Assembly: GCA_014529385.2 (NCBI GenBank)
Contig: CM043950.1
Span: 77,014,435 to 77,078,434 of the forward strand
DNA: 64,000 nucleotides
Source of the DNA: Adiantum capillus-veneris
Lineage: Eukaryota; Streptophyta; Polypodiopsida; Polypodiales; Pteridaceae
Direction of reading: 5' to 3'
Shown here in pieces: positions 10,795 to 20,330 of this stretch. The translations under genes and the position numbers were made by a program. The notes under the pieces are model-generated. The model made no database searches and had not been told where the DNA came from. It saw only the letters and a list, made by a program, of their open reading frames with translations. Position 1 is the stretch's first letter, and each line of letters begins with the position of its first letter.

Positions 10795-11459
10795 TTGAAG
10801 GGCTGATGCAAACCAAGGTTGAGTTGTCAAAGAAGCAGGAATTAATGACGCAAATGATTAGTGGAGACCTCTCAGCTATGGAGAAGGATATATTTTTGCA
10901 TATGCTGGCTAGTTTTCCTGATTTGTTCATTACTTCATATGAAGAGATCAAAGGGTTCAAGGGTGAAGAGATGCATATAGAGCTGAAAGAAGGTGCTAAG
11001 CCAGTGTGGCAAAGGCTAAGAAGGATGGGTCAAGAGCAAATGGAAGCCTTGTGGGTAGAGGTGGACAAGTTATTGAAGGCAGGGTTCATAGTTCCAGTGG
11101 AGACCATAGAATGGGTGAGTCCAGTTGTAGTCAGTCCAAAGAAGGATGGGAAGTGGAGAATTTGTGTGGATTTTAAACCCTTAAACGCAGCCACTAAGAA
11201 GAACCCATATCCTCTTCCATTCATCGATCAGATCTTGGATTCAGTGGCAGGTTATGAGAGGTACAGTGTGTGTGATGGTTTTTGAGGCTATTTTCAATTG
11301 AAGATTGCTCTTAAAGACCGCACAAAGACAACTTTTATTATGCCATGGGGCTGCTATTGCTACACAGTATTTCCATTTGGGTTGTCAAATGGACCTTCCT
11401 TCTATCAAGAGAGAGCAAATTGGGTGTTGGAACCATTCAGAGGTAGCACTAATCGCTAG
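10791..11459 (+). pseudogene. Gypsy reverse transcriptase, truncated before the catalytic box
   Basis: The RT N-terminal half is clear: KLLKAGFIVPVETIEWVSPV, then KKDGKWRICVDFKPLNAATK, then PYPLPFIDQILD, up to VCDGF. A TGA at 11283-11285 interrupts the frame at the position of the first catalytic Asp motif. The frame then continues with GYFQLKIALKDRTKTTFIMP and FPFGLSNGPSFYQE. Homology stops at about 11445, before the expected YxDD box, RNase H and integrase. The element is therefore truncated as well as frame-broken. Confidence 0.85.
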
Positions 11460-12710
11460 GTGCCTCTAGATGCAGGGTAGTACATGGCCTAAACTCCATG
11501 CTAGGTCGGGCGCCAAGAATTCCTCCCCTATGCAAATACTTCTGTAACTCTAACGTATATTGGAATTTTATAAAAGTGTAAATTGTATATCTTTTGCATA
11601 AACCCCTGGGGAGGGGTATCTCTCAAAAACTTGGAAAGAAGAGTAGCACCACTCATGAGAGAGTGTAAGAAGCTAGGGCAATGTCAATAAAGATATAGAG
11701 AGAGAATGCCTCATAGAGAAAAGTGAAAGATTAATTTATTTCCTAAGCCCATAATTTTAAATGACCACCATATTTTCTCCCCTTGCTATGATTCTATGTG
11801 ATTTTTCATAAATCTTTTGGTTGATAATCCACTGCTCTTCATAGAAAGACTTTGAAAAACACTACACAAAATACAAATTTTAAGTGATTTTTTGGAACTG
11901 AATGGTATTGACAAATACCATTCTTTCATTGATGATAATACCACAAAATGGATTTTAAAACTACATGCCATTTTCTCAAAAGACCAAAAGAACATGTTCA
12001 AAACAGTTTGCGCATATTGAATTGGACAGTATCAAATCTCTTTCGTCTCCAAATCATTGCAAACCACAGTTCATAATACTGAATTTTAAGAGCACTATGT
12101 CTCTTTTATCAACCTAAACACTAACTTAGATTTCAACCCATTGCACAGTACATGCATCACAATTTTTTCCCAAATCGTATTCAAAACATAAATACAAGGT
12201 GAATTCCTTCTACATCTCTCAATATTTTATACAAAGAAAGAAATAAAAGATTTCAAAAAATAGAAACATATTGAAAACATTATGCTAATGAATCTTTTTG
12301 CAGTGCAACAATTCCACAGCTCGAAGAAAGAAAGACCAACAAACACAATCTGCAAGCAAATATCAACAAATATTTACTCAACAATATTATACTTAGTCAT
12401 GGAATGATCCACACATAACATTACACTGCAGCCAGATGTTGCTTGGGTTCAAATAAGATCACTTGGTAACATACAAAAGCTATGCAAAACATAGAAACTT
12501 GTTGCAGAGCCTCCTTAACAAACTGCAAGCTCTACAAAACTAGGAACCTCACAACATAAGCACCACGAAGAACCTAAAAAACTAAACTCGTAAATCTCTT
12601 GAGAAATAAACACTGCTAACAAGTCTACCAATCTCTCAAGACAAGCCTAGACAAGAGCACACCTCACTTCAGTGTAGTTTATAGGGAACATTTGCAAAAC
12701 GAGCAAGATA
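11460..12710. other. Non-coding AT-rich stretch with a possible minus-strand LTR edge
   Basis: No gene is seen. At 11504-11515 the minus strand reads TGGCGCCCGACC, which resembles the Lys-tRNA type primer site (TGGCGCCC...) of some plant gypsy elements. To its right (about 11516-11620) the minus strand holds a C-rich hairpin-like patch (CCCCTCCCCAGGGG) that could be the end of an LTR. Neither a partner LTR nor TG/CA ends were found. The segment ends in the left TSD (GCTAT) of E1, so in the ancestor it ran directly into 59503. Confidence 0.35.
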
Positions 12711-12724
12711 GCTATTGACATACA

Positions 12725-12951
12725 TGTTGGAATTAGGGTTGCAGAGAAACACACATAGCTTGGAGAAGACGAAGGAAGCTCAAGGCACACAATAGAGAGT
12801 GTGTTACTTAGTCTGCAATGGAAAGATAGATAGGCCTAGAGTGATGGGCTTATATACAATGCACAGGGGAAAAACCCTCCTAAAGAGGGAAAAAATGCCC
12901 CGGAGGTCCTAGTGTGTTCACACACATCACTACCACATGTATATGGTAACA
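12725..12951 (-). repeat. 3' LTR of the copia element
   Basis: 227 bp. On the minus strand it begins TGTTACCATATACATG and ends CCCTAATTCCAACA. A TATA-like TATATAAGCCC lies inside (complement near 12847-12857). Confidence 0.92.
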
Positions 12952-12963
12952 AATCCCCCCTGG
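12952..12963 (-). other. Polypurine tract of the copia element
   Basis: The minus strand reads CCAGGGGGGATT directly before the 3' LTR. This is the usual site for plus-strand DNA priming. Confidence 0.8.
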
Positions 12964-13026
12964 AGTGATGCGGTGAATGAGAGCTGGCACATGAGTAAAG
13001 GGAAGTGCCATGCCCTAAGGACATGA

Positions 13027-13730
13027 TCAGTCCTCAAAGGGGAGTAAGCCCAAAGCTTTGTGGAAAGCTACAAGATTCTCATGAGACAATGCCTTTGTGA
13101 AAAGATCTGTAAGGTTGTCCTGTGTTGGCACATAAGACAAGCTGATCTCTCCTGCTGAGAGCCTCTCCCCGACATAGTGGTAATGCACCTCAATGTGCTT
13201 TGTGAGAGCATGAAAAATTGGGTTCCTCACAACTGCCAATGCGCTCTGACTGTCAGTGTAGATAGTGTTGGCAGTTTCCTGTCCAACACCCAAATCAACC
13301 ATAGCGCGTCTGAGCCATACACACTCAACCGTAGTTGTGAAGACTGCCCTGTACTCAGCCTCACAACTCGAAGTGGCCACAGTAGGTTGCTTCTTGCTCA
13401 ACCATGATATACATGAACTACCAAGCATGAAACAAAAACCACTTGTGGACACTCGCGTGTCAAGACAACCAGCCCAATCTGAGTCCGAAAAAGCATGTAA
13501 GTCTGGCGGCAATGATCCCCCCTTGGGATAAAACAATCCAAGATGTAAAGTGCCACTAAGGTAGCGGAAAATCCTCTTGACAGCCTGCCAATGCTTAGAC
13601 CCTGAGCTATGCATAAATCTGCTGACCTGTAAGACTGCAAACTGAATATCCGGCCTCGTGTTGCATACATAAGTGAGGCAGCCAACAACAGTTTGGTAAA
13701 GAGTGACAGCAACAGGATCACCAGCACAGC
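13027..13730 (-). pseudogene. Copia RNase H and end of RT
   Basis: From about 13730 the pol protein continues in a new frame after a single-base frameshift (DPVAVTLYQTVVGCLTYV). It then runs open to the stop at 13027. RNase H features typical of copia are present: FSDSDWAGCLDTRVSTSGFC, SCEAEYRA, YTDSQSALAVVRNP and TKHIEVHYHYVGE, ending GLLPFED-stop. RNase H removes the RNA strand after minus-strand synthesis. All acidic catalytic positions I can place look kept, so the frameshift is the main lesion. Confidence 0.88.
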
Positions 13731-14453
13731 ATCATGTAGACTCAACTTCAAACCTGTTTCCATGGGAGTGGCAATAGGTTTGCAATCCTCAAGTCCAAAC
13801 TTACATATCAATGTCTCTATGTAAGTTTTCTGACACAAGGCAATACCACCATCACACTGCTTAAACTGTATACCCAAATAATGATGCAACAGCCCCAAAT
13901 CTTTCATCTTGAAAGTAGCATTCAAATCAGCCTTAAATTCAGCAATATGTCTCTCATTTGGTCCAGTGATCAGCAAATCATCAACATAAAGAACCACAAT
14001 GAGAAGTACATCACCCTCACGCTTTACATAAAATGTTCTTTCTGTTGGACTGTTACGAGATCCTTGTTTGACCAAATGAGTGTTAGCTTTCTTATACCAA
14101 GCACGAGGAGATTGCTTCAACCCATACAAAGCCTTGTTACATTTGCACACTTTGTCCTCTTGTCCTTTTATGACAAAACCGCGAGGCTGTGTTACATAAA
14201 CTTCCTCAAATATGTCACCATGCAAGAAAGCAGTAACAATGTCTGATTGATGTACATCCCAACCAAAATGAGCTGCCAATGCACATAGAAAATGCACATT
14301 AGTCATACGACAAGTGGGAGCAAAAGTCTCTTCATAATCTATGCCTTTTTGCTGTGCATAACCCTTTGCGACAAGTCTAGCCTTATGGCGATCGATCTCA
14401 CCATCCGGCTTGCGTTTCAATTTGTAAACCCACTTTGTACCAATGGCCTTTTT
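13731..14453 (-). pseudogene. Copia reverse transcriptase, main part
   Basis: After the LINE the RT resumes at KKAIGTKWVYKLKRKPDGE and continues with KARLVAKGYAQQKGIDYEET, DVHQSDIVTAFLHGD, LYGLKQSPRAWY and the catalytic LYVDDLLITG (about 13964-13993). The open frame actually begins inside the LINE tail, so an artificial chimeric frame runs from LINE 3' sequence through poly(A)-encoded lysines into RT. The RT start, up to PPGKKAIG, lies beyond the LINE at 20171-20330. The frame is lost near 13730. Confidence 0.9.
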
Positions 14454-14555
14454 TTTTTTTTTTTTTCGAAGAGAGTGTAAATTGAATATTAGAGACAAAC
14501 AGAAAAGAGATACAAAGGATCCTCAGGAGGGGGGAGGATCATCCCCAGACAAAAG

Positions 14556-15893
14556 TCATATACAATCTTTCATTCTGAATCTGATTGGGGAGTAGAATCT
14601 GGGAATCACTTTATCCCATAGCTGCCATCTCAATGATTTTTGAAGAGAGGTAATACTGTTCTCCTCAGAGAAAACTTGGTTAACCTTAAGACACAGATTT
14701 GTAGCTATTTTGAACATATCATGAAGGAGCAGCTGAAATGGGAAGGAAGAGGGTTCTCCAAAAACAGCAGAATTTCTCTCAAGCCATATGTACCAGATTA
14801 TAGCACCTCTCCATTTGCTCCATAGGGGAACATCTAGACCTTTGCAATCCCCCAAGAGAAAGTCTCTATATCCCAGAATCCTATTAGTGACAAGCTTAGC
14901 CAGCTTGAGAAGTATACAAGATATCCTTTTGTTACTTCTGCAGTTAAGGAACAAGTGAGGACAGTCCTCTATGGCTGCTTTGCACCTGCAGCAGATCCCA
15001 TTGCTTACTCCAATCCTGACAGCTCTGGCACCAGTCCATATGCCTTGATGCATCAGCAGCCAGAGCAGTACACTATGCTTGCTAGCTATAGGGTAGGCCC
15101 ATATGCACTTGAACCTATAGGTCCATTGCTTTGCACTCCATTGCAGCTTCCATTTGAGATTAAGCTTTCTTTTCAAGCCCTCCTCAACTCCTTCTTTTGA
15201 CTTGAATTGTTTGAAAGCAGTCCATGCTAATCTGGAAAGGGATAAATTAGGGGAGACAGACCTGGTTGTAAACAATTGAAGAATGTTAAGCAGTCTGCTC
15301 CTGGACCAAACAGCCAGGTTACCAGAAAGATGAAAAGAGGCTTGCAGTTCAGCTACAGATTTGGGAGATGAAAGTGTAAATAAGTCTGCCCAGCTTACAA
15401 TTCCTGCCTTGAAACACTTATGAGCTCTCCTAGATAGTTTCTCTTGAAGGTGACCTGCAAAGAATCCACTCCAGGGAGAATCAGCTAGAAAGCAAAACTG
15501 GTTAGTGTAAAAATGGGGGGGAGGCTTCCAGTTAAGCTTGATAATTTGCCAAGCTTTCCACATGTTAACCAAAAGTCTAGACCCTGTAGGATGAATGGGG
15601 TGGGAGGAGAGCAGGATGTCTCTTAACTGCAGATTACCCCAGGCTTTGTAGTGCTGAAAGGTAAACTTGTGTACATTCCTTTTTAGTAAAAGAGCCCAAA
15701 AATCCTGGGAGGAAACAGATCTCACAATCCATTTAGCTGCCATTTTAGTTGCCAGTCTTTCAATATCAAGTAGTCCCAGTCCTCCCTTATCCTTTGGTAG
15801 ACAACAGGTTTCCCAAGAGACTTTAGACTGCTTGGGCTGTCCATCTGTGCCTCCCCATAAGAAGGATCTGGCCAAAGCAAGCGCCTGCTTTAT
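14556..15893 (-). pseudogene. LINE ORF2 C-terminal region (zf-RVT type)
   Basis: It is in the same frame as the RT segment, separated only by a TAG (15894-15896). It contains ARSFLWGGTDG, the DKGGLGLLDIERLATKM motif common after plant L1 RTs, and WKLQWSAKQWTYRFKCIWAY. The zinc-binding CCRCKAAIEDCPHLFLNC near 14939-14992 and the WLERNSAVF stretch follow. It ends 90 bp before the poly(A). In this family the region helps bind RNA/DNA during target-primed synthesis. The nonsense codon upstream would remove it from the protein. Confidence 0.85.
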
Positions 15894-17456
15894 CTAGTAT
15901 TTGGCAAGAGTCCAGCAAGACAGAAAGTAGACAAGTGATGGGAGGATGTAGTGGTTGAGGATGAAGAGTCTGCCAGGAATGGAAGATTGACTATTTTGCC
16001 ATTTCAGGAGTTTAAGCCTAAATTTATTCATGACCCATTCCCATCTCTGGGCAAAAGACACATTAAATCCCATGGGAATGCCCAGCAGCCTGAAAATCTG
16101 CCCATTCTGTATGCACTGACAGCCAGCATTCAAGATGATTTGAGGAGTATCACCATTAGAGACCTTATATCCTGTTTTTTCATGATTTATGATAGAGCCA
16201 CTTGCAACACAAAAGGTATTCAGACATTTCCAGAATGACTCAACATACTGCACATCATTCCTTACCAATGCATTAGTGTCATCAGAAAACTGCTGCAATA
16301 TCAACTCTTTTGCTGCACCTGGTATAGTGATCCCTCTCAATGAACCTTCATCAATAGCAGCCTGCACCAGCCAACCCAATGCATCTGAACAGACAGCATA
16401 GATCAAGGGGGCAATAGGGCAACCTTGCCTGATAGATCTCCTCAAAGGGAAAGAATCTGTTAGTTCTCCATTAATAGATATTCTTGCATTAGCATTGCCA
16501 AAAAGAATGCTGACAAACTTTATAAAATGCCTGCCAAAACCCACATCATGCAAGCTCTGAAAGATAAAGTCCCACTCTATCCTGTCATAAGCCTTGTCAA
16601 AGTCAATCTTAAAAAAAACATAATCCTGTGATGACTCCTGAGCATAATCCATGGATTCCCATAATGTAATGATAGCATCCAATATGAATCTGTTTTTAAT
16701 AAAACCCTTTTGTTCCTGTAGAATGAAACTAGACATGAGAGAGCTGATTCTTCTTGTTAAAGACAGAGCAAAGATTTTATACACAGAAGTCAGACATGTG
16801 ATTGGCCTCCAATTTCCAATATCCTCCTTGCTCCCTCTTTTATGAATGAGTTTTATGACACCTGAGTTAACAGAGGTTGGAAGAGCTCCTTGGCTAAGAG
16901 ATTCTTTCCAAATGGCCATCAAGTAAGGAATAAGAAAATCTTTATATTCCTGAAAAAATTCATTAGGCAGACCATCCAAACCAGGAGATTTCCCAGATTT
17001 AAGAGCATTAACAGCATCTTCTAACTCCACCTCTGTCAGGGGCAGATCCAACAGCTTGGCTATATGAGGAGGGACTGTTTTACCCCTTTTCCTTGCAATT
17101 TCAGCTCTAGCTCTAGAGTGGTCTGGTCCTCTCTGAGGTGGAGTAGAGAAGATGCTAGAATAATACTCTTTAACAGTATTCAAATTTTCCTTGTGATCAA
17201 CAGCAATAGATCCATCCTTTTTTTTAAGAAGAGGAACAAAGTCCTTTATTTTCTTCTTTTTAAGAAGAGAGAACATATGTTTATTTGGTCTATCTATTTT
17301 CCCAGCCCAAGACTCTCTGGTCCACAAGATAGCATTCTTAGCCAAGAGGAGCTCTTCCTCCCTAAGTTTTACTTTTAGGTCTTGTAAGGCAGGAGGGGGA
17401 GGACAACTGGGGTCAGTAAGAAGCTCAATAGCTTCAATTTTATTTTTTATCATCAT
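15894..17456 (-). CDS. LINE ORF2 reverse transcriptase segment
   Basis: 520 codons, starting at an ATG that overlaps the endonuclease stop (ATGA, 17456-17453). A lysine-rich coiled linker is followed by the RT fingers/palm: LKSGKSPGLDGLPNEFF, NWRPITCLTSVYKIF, EQKGFIKNRFILDAI, FFKIDFDKAYDRIEWDFI, RQGCPIAPLIYAV and the catalytic FSDDTNALV (usual form FADD). Thumb-like sequence follows to a TAG at 15894. It would copy the LINE RNA at the nicked target. All three catalytic-Asp motifs appear present. The Ala-to-Ser change beside DD is unusual but conservative. Confidence 0.88.
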   Translation of the reverse strand: MMIKNKIEAIELLTDPSCPPPPALQDLKVKLREEELLLAKNAILWTRESWAGKIDRPNKHMFSLLKKKKIKDFVPLLKKKDGSIAVDHKENLNTVKEYYSSIFSTPPQRGPDHSRARAEIARKRGKTVPPHIAKLLDLPLTEVELEDAVNALKSGKSPGLDGLPNEFFQEYKDFLIPYLMAIWKESLSQGALPTSVNSGVIKLIHKRGSKEDIGNWRPITCLTSVYKIFALSLTRRISSLMSSFILQEQKGFIKNRFILDAIITLWESMDYAQESSQDYVFFKIDFDKAYDRIEWDFIFQSLHDVGFGRHFIKFVSILFGNANARISINGELTDSFPLRRSIRQGCPIAPLIYAVCSDALGWLVQAAIDEGSLRGITIPGAAKELILQQFSDDTNALVRNDVQYVESFWKCLNTFCVASGSIINHEKTGYKVSNGDTPQIILNAGCQCIQNGQIFRLLGIPMGFNVSFAQRWEWVMNKFRLKLLKWQNSQSSIPGRLFILNHYILPSLVYFLSCWTLAKY

Positions 17457-18388
17457 CCTTCTATTGCTTTTAAAATCTTTGCTTTCTTTTTGTAATCACT
17501 CATCAGCAACTGAACCTCTTTTACAGATTGATCCCAGGACTTAAAGGCAGAAACAGAACCATGAAAGGCTTTCTTAAAAATGGACTTAACACTGTCTTTG
17601 ACTACCCCCAAAGAAAAAAGGGACTGGTCCAAATGAGGCCACCCAGACTTGAACATGCATTCATCTTTTTGAAATTCATAAAGAATGGGAGAGTGATCAG
17701 AGATTAACAAAGATGTTTCCTTATTGCAGCTGACCTGCCAATAATCTGAGAGCAAACCTGCATGCATGTAAATTCTGTCAAGCCTAGCAGCTCTGTAACA
17801 GTCTCCATATTGATTGTTATTCCAAGTGAACCCTGTTTCTGCAGAAATGTCAATAAGCTGATGCAGATTGCACAGGTTGTCCCAATTCTTTTTTTCAGAG
17901 CCATACACTGATATGCCCTTTTGATGCCATCTATCCATACTGTCAGTAACCATGTTGAAATCTCCTGCCATTATACATGGGTTAGTCAACGTTTGCAGCT
18001 CTTCCCAAATGGCTGACCTCTCAAGAGCTGAGTTAGGAGCATATATAGACACTAATGTAAAGCAAAAAGGTTTATCCAGAGTGAGAGCAACCCAACAACC
18101 TCTGGCAGAAATGGAAACATTTTTAACAAGCAGGCTGTACTTGATAGAAATGCCTAAGGCAACTCCTCCCTTGCCAGGAGTGTGTTGAGTAGAGTACCAC
18201 ACATATTGAGCACCCAACCTCTGCAAATTGCTCTCCAAGTTCCTTCCTGAGGTTTTTATTTCCTGGAGACAAATGAAATCAGGATTGTACTTGAAATCCA
18301 AAATCCATGATTTGATAGCCTGAGCTCTGGCTGAGTCAGTTAAACCTTTGCAATTAAAAGAAAAGCCTTTAATCATAGGGCACTTCAT
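17453..18388 (-). CDS. LINE endonuclease (AP-endonuclease type)
   Basis: 311 codons. The start ATG at 18388 overlaps the ORF1 stop as ATGA. Motifs of the EEP/AP-endonuclease fold appear in order: FSFNCKGL, FICLQEIKTS (catalytic Glu), VSIYAPN, IMAGDFNMV (Asp-x-Asn), ARLDRIYMH and ISDHSPIL (catalytic Asp-His). In L1 elements it nicks T/A-rich targets to prime reverse transcription, which fits the T-rich target seen here. In most plant L1 elements endonuclease and RT are one ORF; here they are in different frames joined by a second ATGA overlap. That is either a single-base lesion in the linker or a coupled start. Confidence 0.88.
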   Translation of the reverse strand: MKCPMIKGFSFNCKGLTDSARAQAIKSWILDFKYNPDFICLQEIKTSGRNLESNLQRLGAQYVWYSTQHTPGKGGVALGISIKYSLLVKNVSISARGCWVALTLDKPFCFTLVSIYAPNSALERSAIWEELQTLTNPCIMAGDFNMVTDSMDRWHQKGISVYGSEKKNWDNLCNLHQLIDISAETGFTWNNNQYGDCYRAARLDRIYMHAGLLSDYWQVSCNKETSLLISDHSPILYEFQKDECMFKSGWPHLDQSLFSLGVVKDSVKSIFKKAFHGSVSAFKSWDQSVKEVQLLMSDYKKKAKILKAIEG

Positions 18389-20070
18389 TTCTTACTGGAT
18401 TTAGAGGGTTTAGCAAGAACTACAGAAAGCCTTGCTGGGTCCTTGGAGGACTCTTTTTTCCTTTTGCACTGTGAAGTGACTGGGCAAGGAAGCCTCTCTT
18501 CCTCTGCTTGAGTCATTAAGATTTCAAGAGAGTTGCCAACTTCTCCTGCTAGCTGTGCTTTGATTCTGTCATCTTGCTTCTGTAATTGGCATTCAAACAG
18601 GTCCTCAGGAGTAACAGGTTGCTTACCTTTCTGGGTGCTGGGAATAGATTCCTCATCATCATCAGAGGAAGAAATAGAGGATAGACCCCTGCTCTTACTA
18701 GTGGGGCTGTCCAGGTTGAGGGCGCTGCTGGTCTTCTCCTGCATATCTTCCAAATTCGGCCGCCCACTGCTTTGACCTGGGGAAGAGTGTTGCATGACTT
18801 CATCCTGTAGATCTACATTGAAACCTTGCTTTTCAGGGTTAGAGTCAAAATCAAGAGGGTCAAACACTTCCTCCAAAAGAGGGCTGAAGCTATTTTTATT
18901 TCTGGAAGTAGAGGCCTTGGAAGTTCTAGGGTTTTTAGAGCCAGTTTTTTTAACAACAGGTTGAAAGTCATCTTTCTTATCCTGTACAGGATCCTGATTG
19001 TTAGCAGCTTTAAGCTCTGGACAGTCCTTGATATAGTGTCCCTGTTTAAGACAGTTGAAACAAGCATTAGGTAAATTCCTATAAAGAATTCTCTGAGAGT
19101 GTAAATCTTTGCCATTGGAATCTTTGATAGGAACTGAATGCTTAAGAGTAGCACTAGTATCGACTTCAATCAACAACTGAGGGTCGAATTTGGGATTAAT
19201 GCTCCCTCTGGGCCTTTGACCAAGGACTTTGCCTACACAACCTCCTATAGCTTTAAGCCAAGGGTAAAGTTCAATAGGCAGATCAGGGAAATCCACCCAT
19301 ACAGGAGCCTTTGTAGGTTTTGGACCCTTAGGATTAAAGCCAGAAAACCATTTGAACACAGAAATGGGGGTATACTTAACCAGCCACTGACCTTGACCTA
19401 CAATCTGCAGAGCAGAGTTTGAATCTGCACAGAAAAACAAGTAGTACCCATTGGGTAGATATTGCACATTGTTAATATTGATATTCCTGTTAGTCCAGTT
19501 TAGGTTAATCCATTGCTTAAGAGCTTCTAATGAAGGCCTCACTCCATGACACAGACCTATGATGACTCTGTCTTGTAGCTGGGTTTGCCATCCTTCCAAC
19601 TCAGAGGTAGGAATGATGAGGGCACCCTCCTCAGCAGGGAAGGCAGAAGGTATAGGAATATCTGAAATATTCTGCTGCAGAGGGTTAACAGAGGTAGGAG
19701 CATCTTCTCCAGAAGCAACAGAAGGAGCTTTAACACCAAGGTCAGGGAAGATTGCAGACTGCTTCTTAGAAAACAAAACATTAGGGTCATGAGCATAGAT
19801 GTTACCTTCCAAGTTTGTCGAGAGGAAAGGAGCGTGGATTCCCTGGTCTGGCCCCGACCATTCTACATTGCTTTTGCTCGCTGGGGGAAGCGCAGCCATG
19901 GCAGCGTACGTGAAAGGAGAGATTGAGGAGGGTGAGGCACCTGCCTGTCTCGCATCAATGGCCATGAAGAGCGGGTTAGGGTTCATGGTTGTAGTTGGAC
20001 CTAGTTGTGACAGAGCAGAGCTAACATTACATGGTACCAGCCCATCTCTAAGGGCGTCATGGAGCGCCAT
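18385..20070 (-). CDS. LINE ORF1 (DUF4283-like, zinc-knuckle RNA-binding protein)
   Basis: 561 codons, intact. An internal Met at about 19987 (MNPNPLFMAID) is an alternative start. The central part (LQDRVIIGLCHGVRPSLEAL ... PVWVDFPDLPIELYPWLKAI ... GCVGKVLGQ) matches the DUF4283 pattern of plant L1 ORF1. A CCHC knuckle, CFNCLKQGHYIKDCP, lies near 19020-19064. The C-terminal third is Ser/Lys/acidic-rich and ends PSKSSKK-stop. It would coat LINE RNA in a ribonucleoprotein. The stop codon overlaps the endonuclease start (ATGA at 18388-18385), suggesting termination-reinitiation. Confidence 0.88.
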   Translation of the reverse strand: MALHDALRDGLVPCNVSSALSQLGPTTTMNPNPLFMAIDARQAGASPSSISPFTYAAMAALPPASKSNVEWSGPDQGIHAPFLSTNLEGNIYAHDPNVLFSKKQSAIFPDLGVKAPSVASGEDAPTSVNPLQQNISDIPIPSAFPAEEGALIIPTSELEGWQTQLQDRVIIGLCHGVRPSLEALKQWINLNWTNRNININNVQYLPNGYYLFFCADSNSALQIVGQGQWLVKYTPISVFKWFSGFNPKGPKPTKAPVWVDFPDLPIELYPWLKAIGGCVGKVLGQRPRGSINPKFDPQLLIEVDTSATLKHSVPIKDSNGKDLHSQRILYRNLPNACFNCLKQGHYIKDCPELKAANNQDPVQDKKDDFQPVVKKTGSKNPRTSKASTSRNKNSFSPLLEEVFDPLDFDSNPEKQGFNVDLQDEVMQHSSPGQSSGRPNLEDMQEKTSSALNLDSPTSKSRGLSSISSSDDDEESIPSTQKGKQPVTPEDLFECQLQKQDDRIKAQLAGEVGNSLEILMTQAEEERLPCPVTSQCKRKKESSKDPARLSVVLAKPSKSSKK

Positions 20071-20170
20071 TCCCTCCCCCTAGCTGGGGGGGGGGGGATA
20101 GCAGCAGAGGGGGTTCCGAGAATCCACAGAAAGGAAGCAGTTCTCGACAGGGCTGGGAAGGACAGCGACA

Positions 20171-20330
20171 TACCAATGGCCTTTTTGCCAGGAGGAAAAT
20201 CACATAAAGTCCATGTTTCATTTTCTATAGGTGCATCATATTCTGATTGCATGGCAGCCATCCAATTTTCTGAATTTTGTGCTTCATCAAAAGTCAGAGG
20301 CTCCTCAACATCATGTAAGCTAGACACAGC
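20171..20330 (-). pseudogene. Copia RT N-terminus, left of the LINE
   Basis: It reads EEPLTFDEAQNSENWMAAMQ then DAPIENETWTLCDFPPGKK, the classic copia RT start. It runs into the LINE within AIG codons and continues at 14453 on the other side. One TAA/TAG-type stop (20331-20333) separates it from the integrase frame; otherwise the two are in the same frame. Confidence 0.9.

Larger units (their letters stand above)
14454..20170 (-). mobile_element. L1-type LINE, nearly full length
   Basis: The element is 5.7 kb and flanked by the 16-bp target duplication TACCAATGGCCTTTTT (14438-14453 and 20171-20186). It has a 3' poly(A) tail on the minus strand, seen as a T run at 14449-14466 that overlaps the duplication. 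Order on the minus strand: ~100-bp leader, ORF1 with zinc knuckle, endonuclease, RT, C-terminal zinc-finger region. The target lies inside the KKAIG codons of the copia RT. The A-rich target and poly(A) tail fit target-primed reverse transcription by an L1 endonuclease. Coding damage is limited to one frame change (17453-17456) and one nonsense codon (15894-15896), so the insertion is probably young. Confidence 0.95.
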
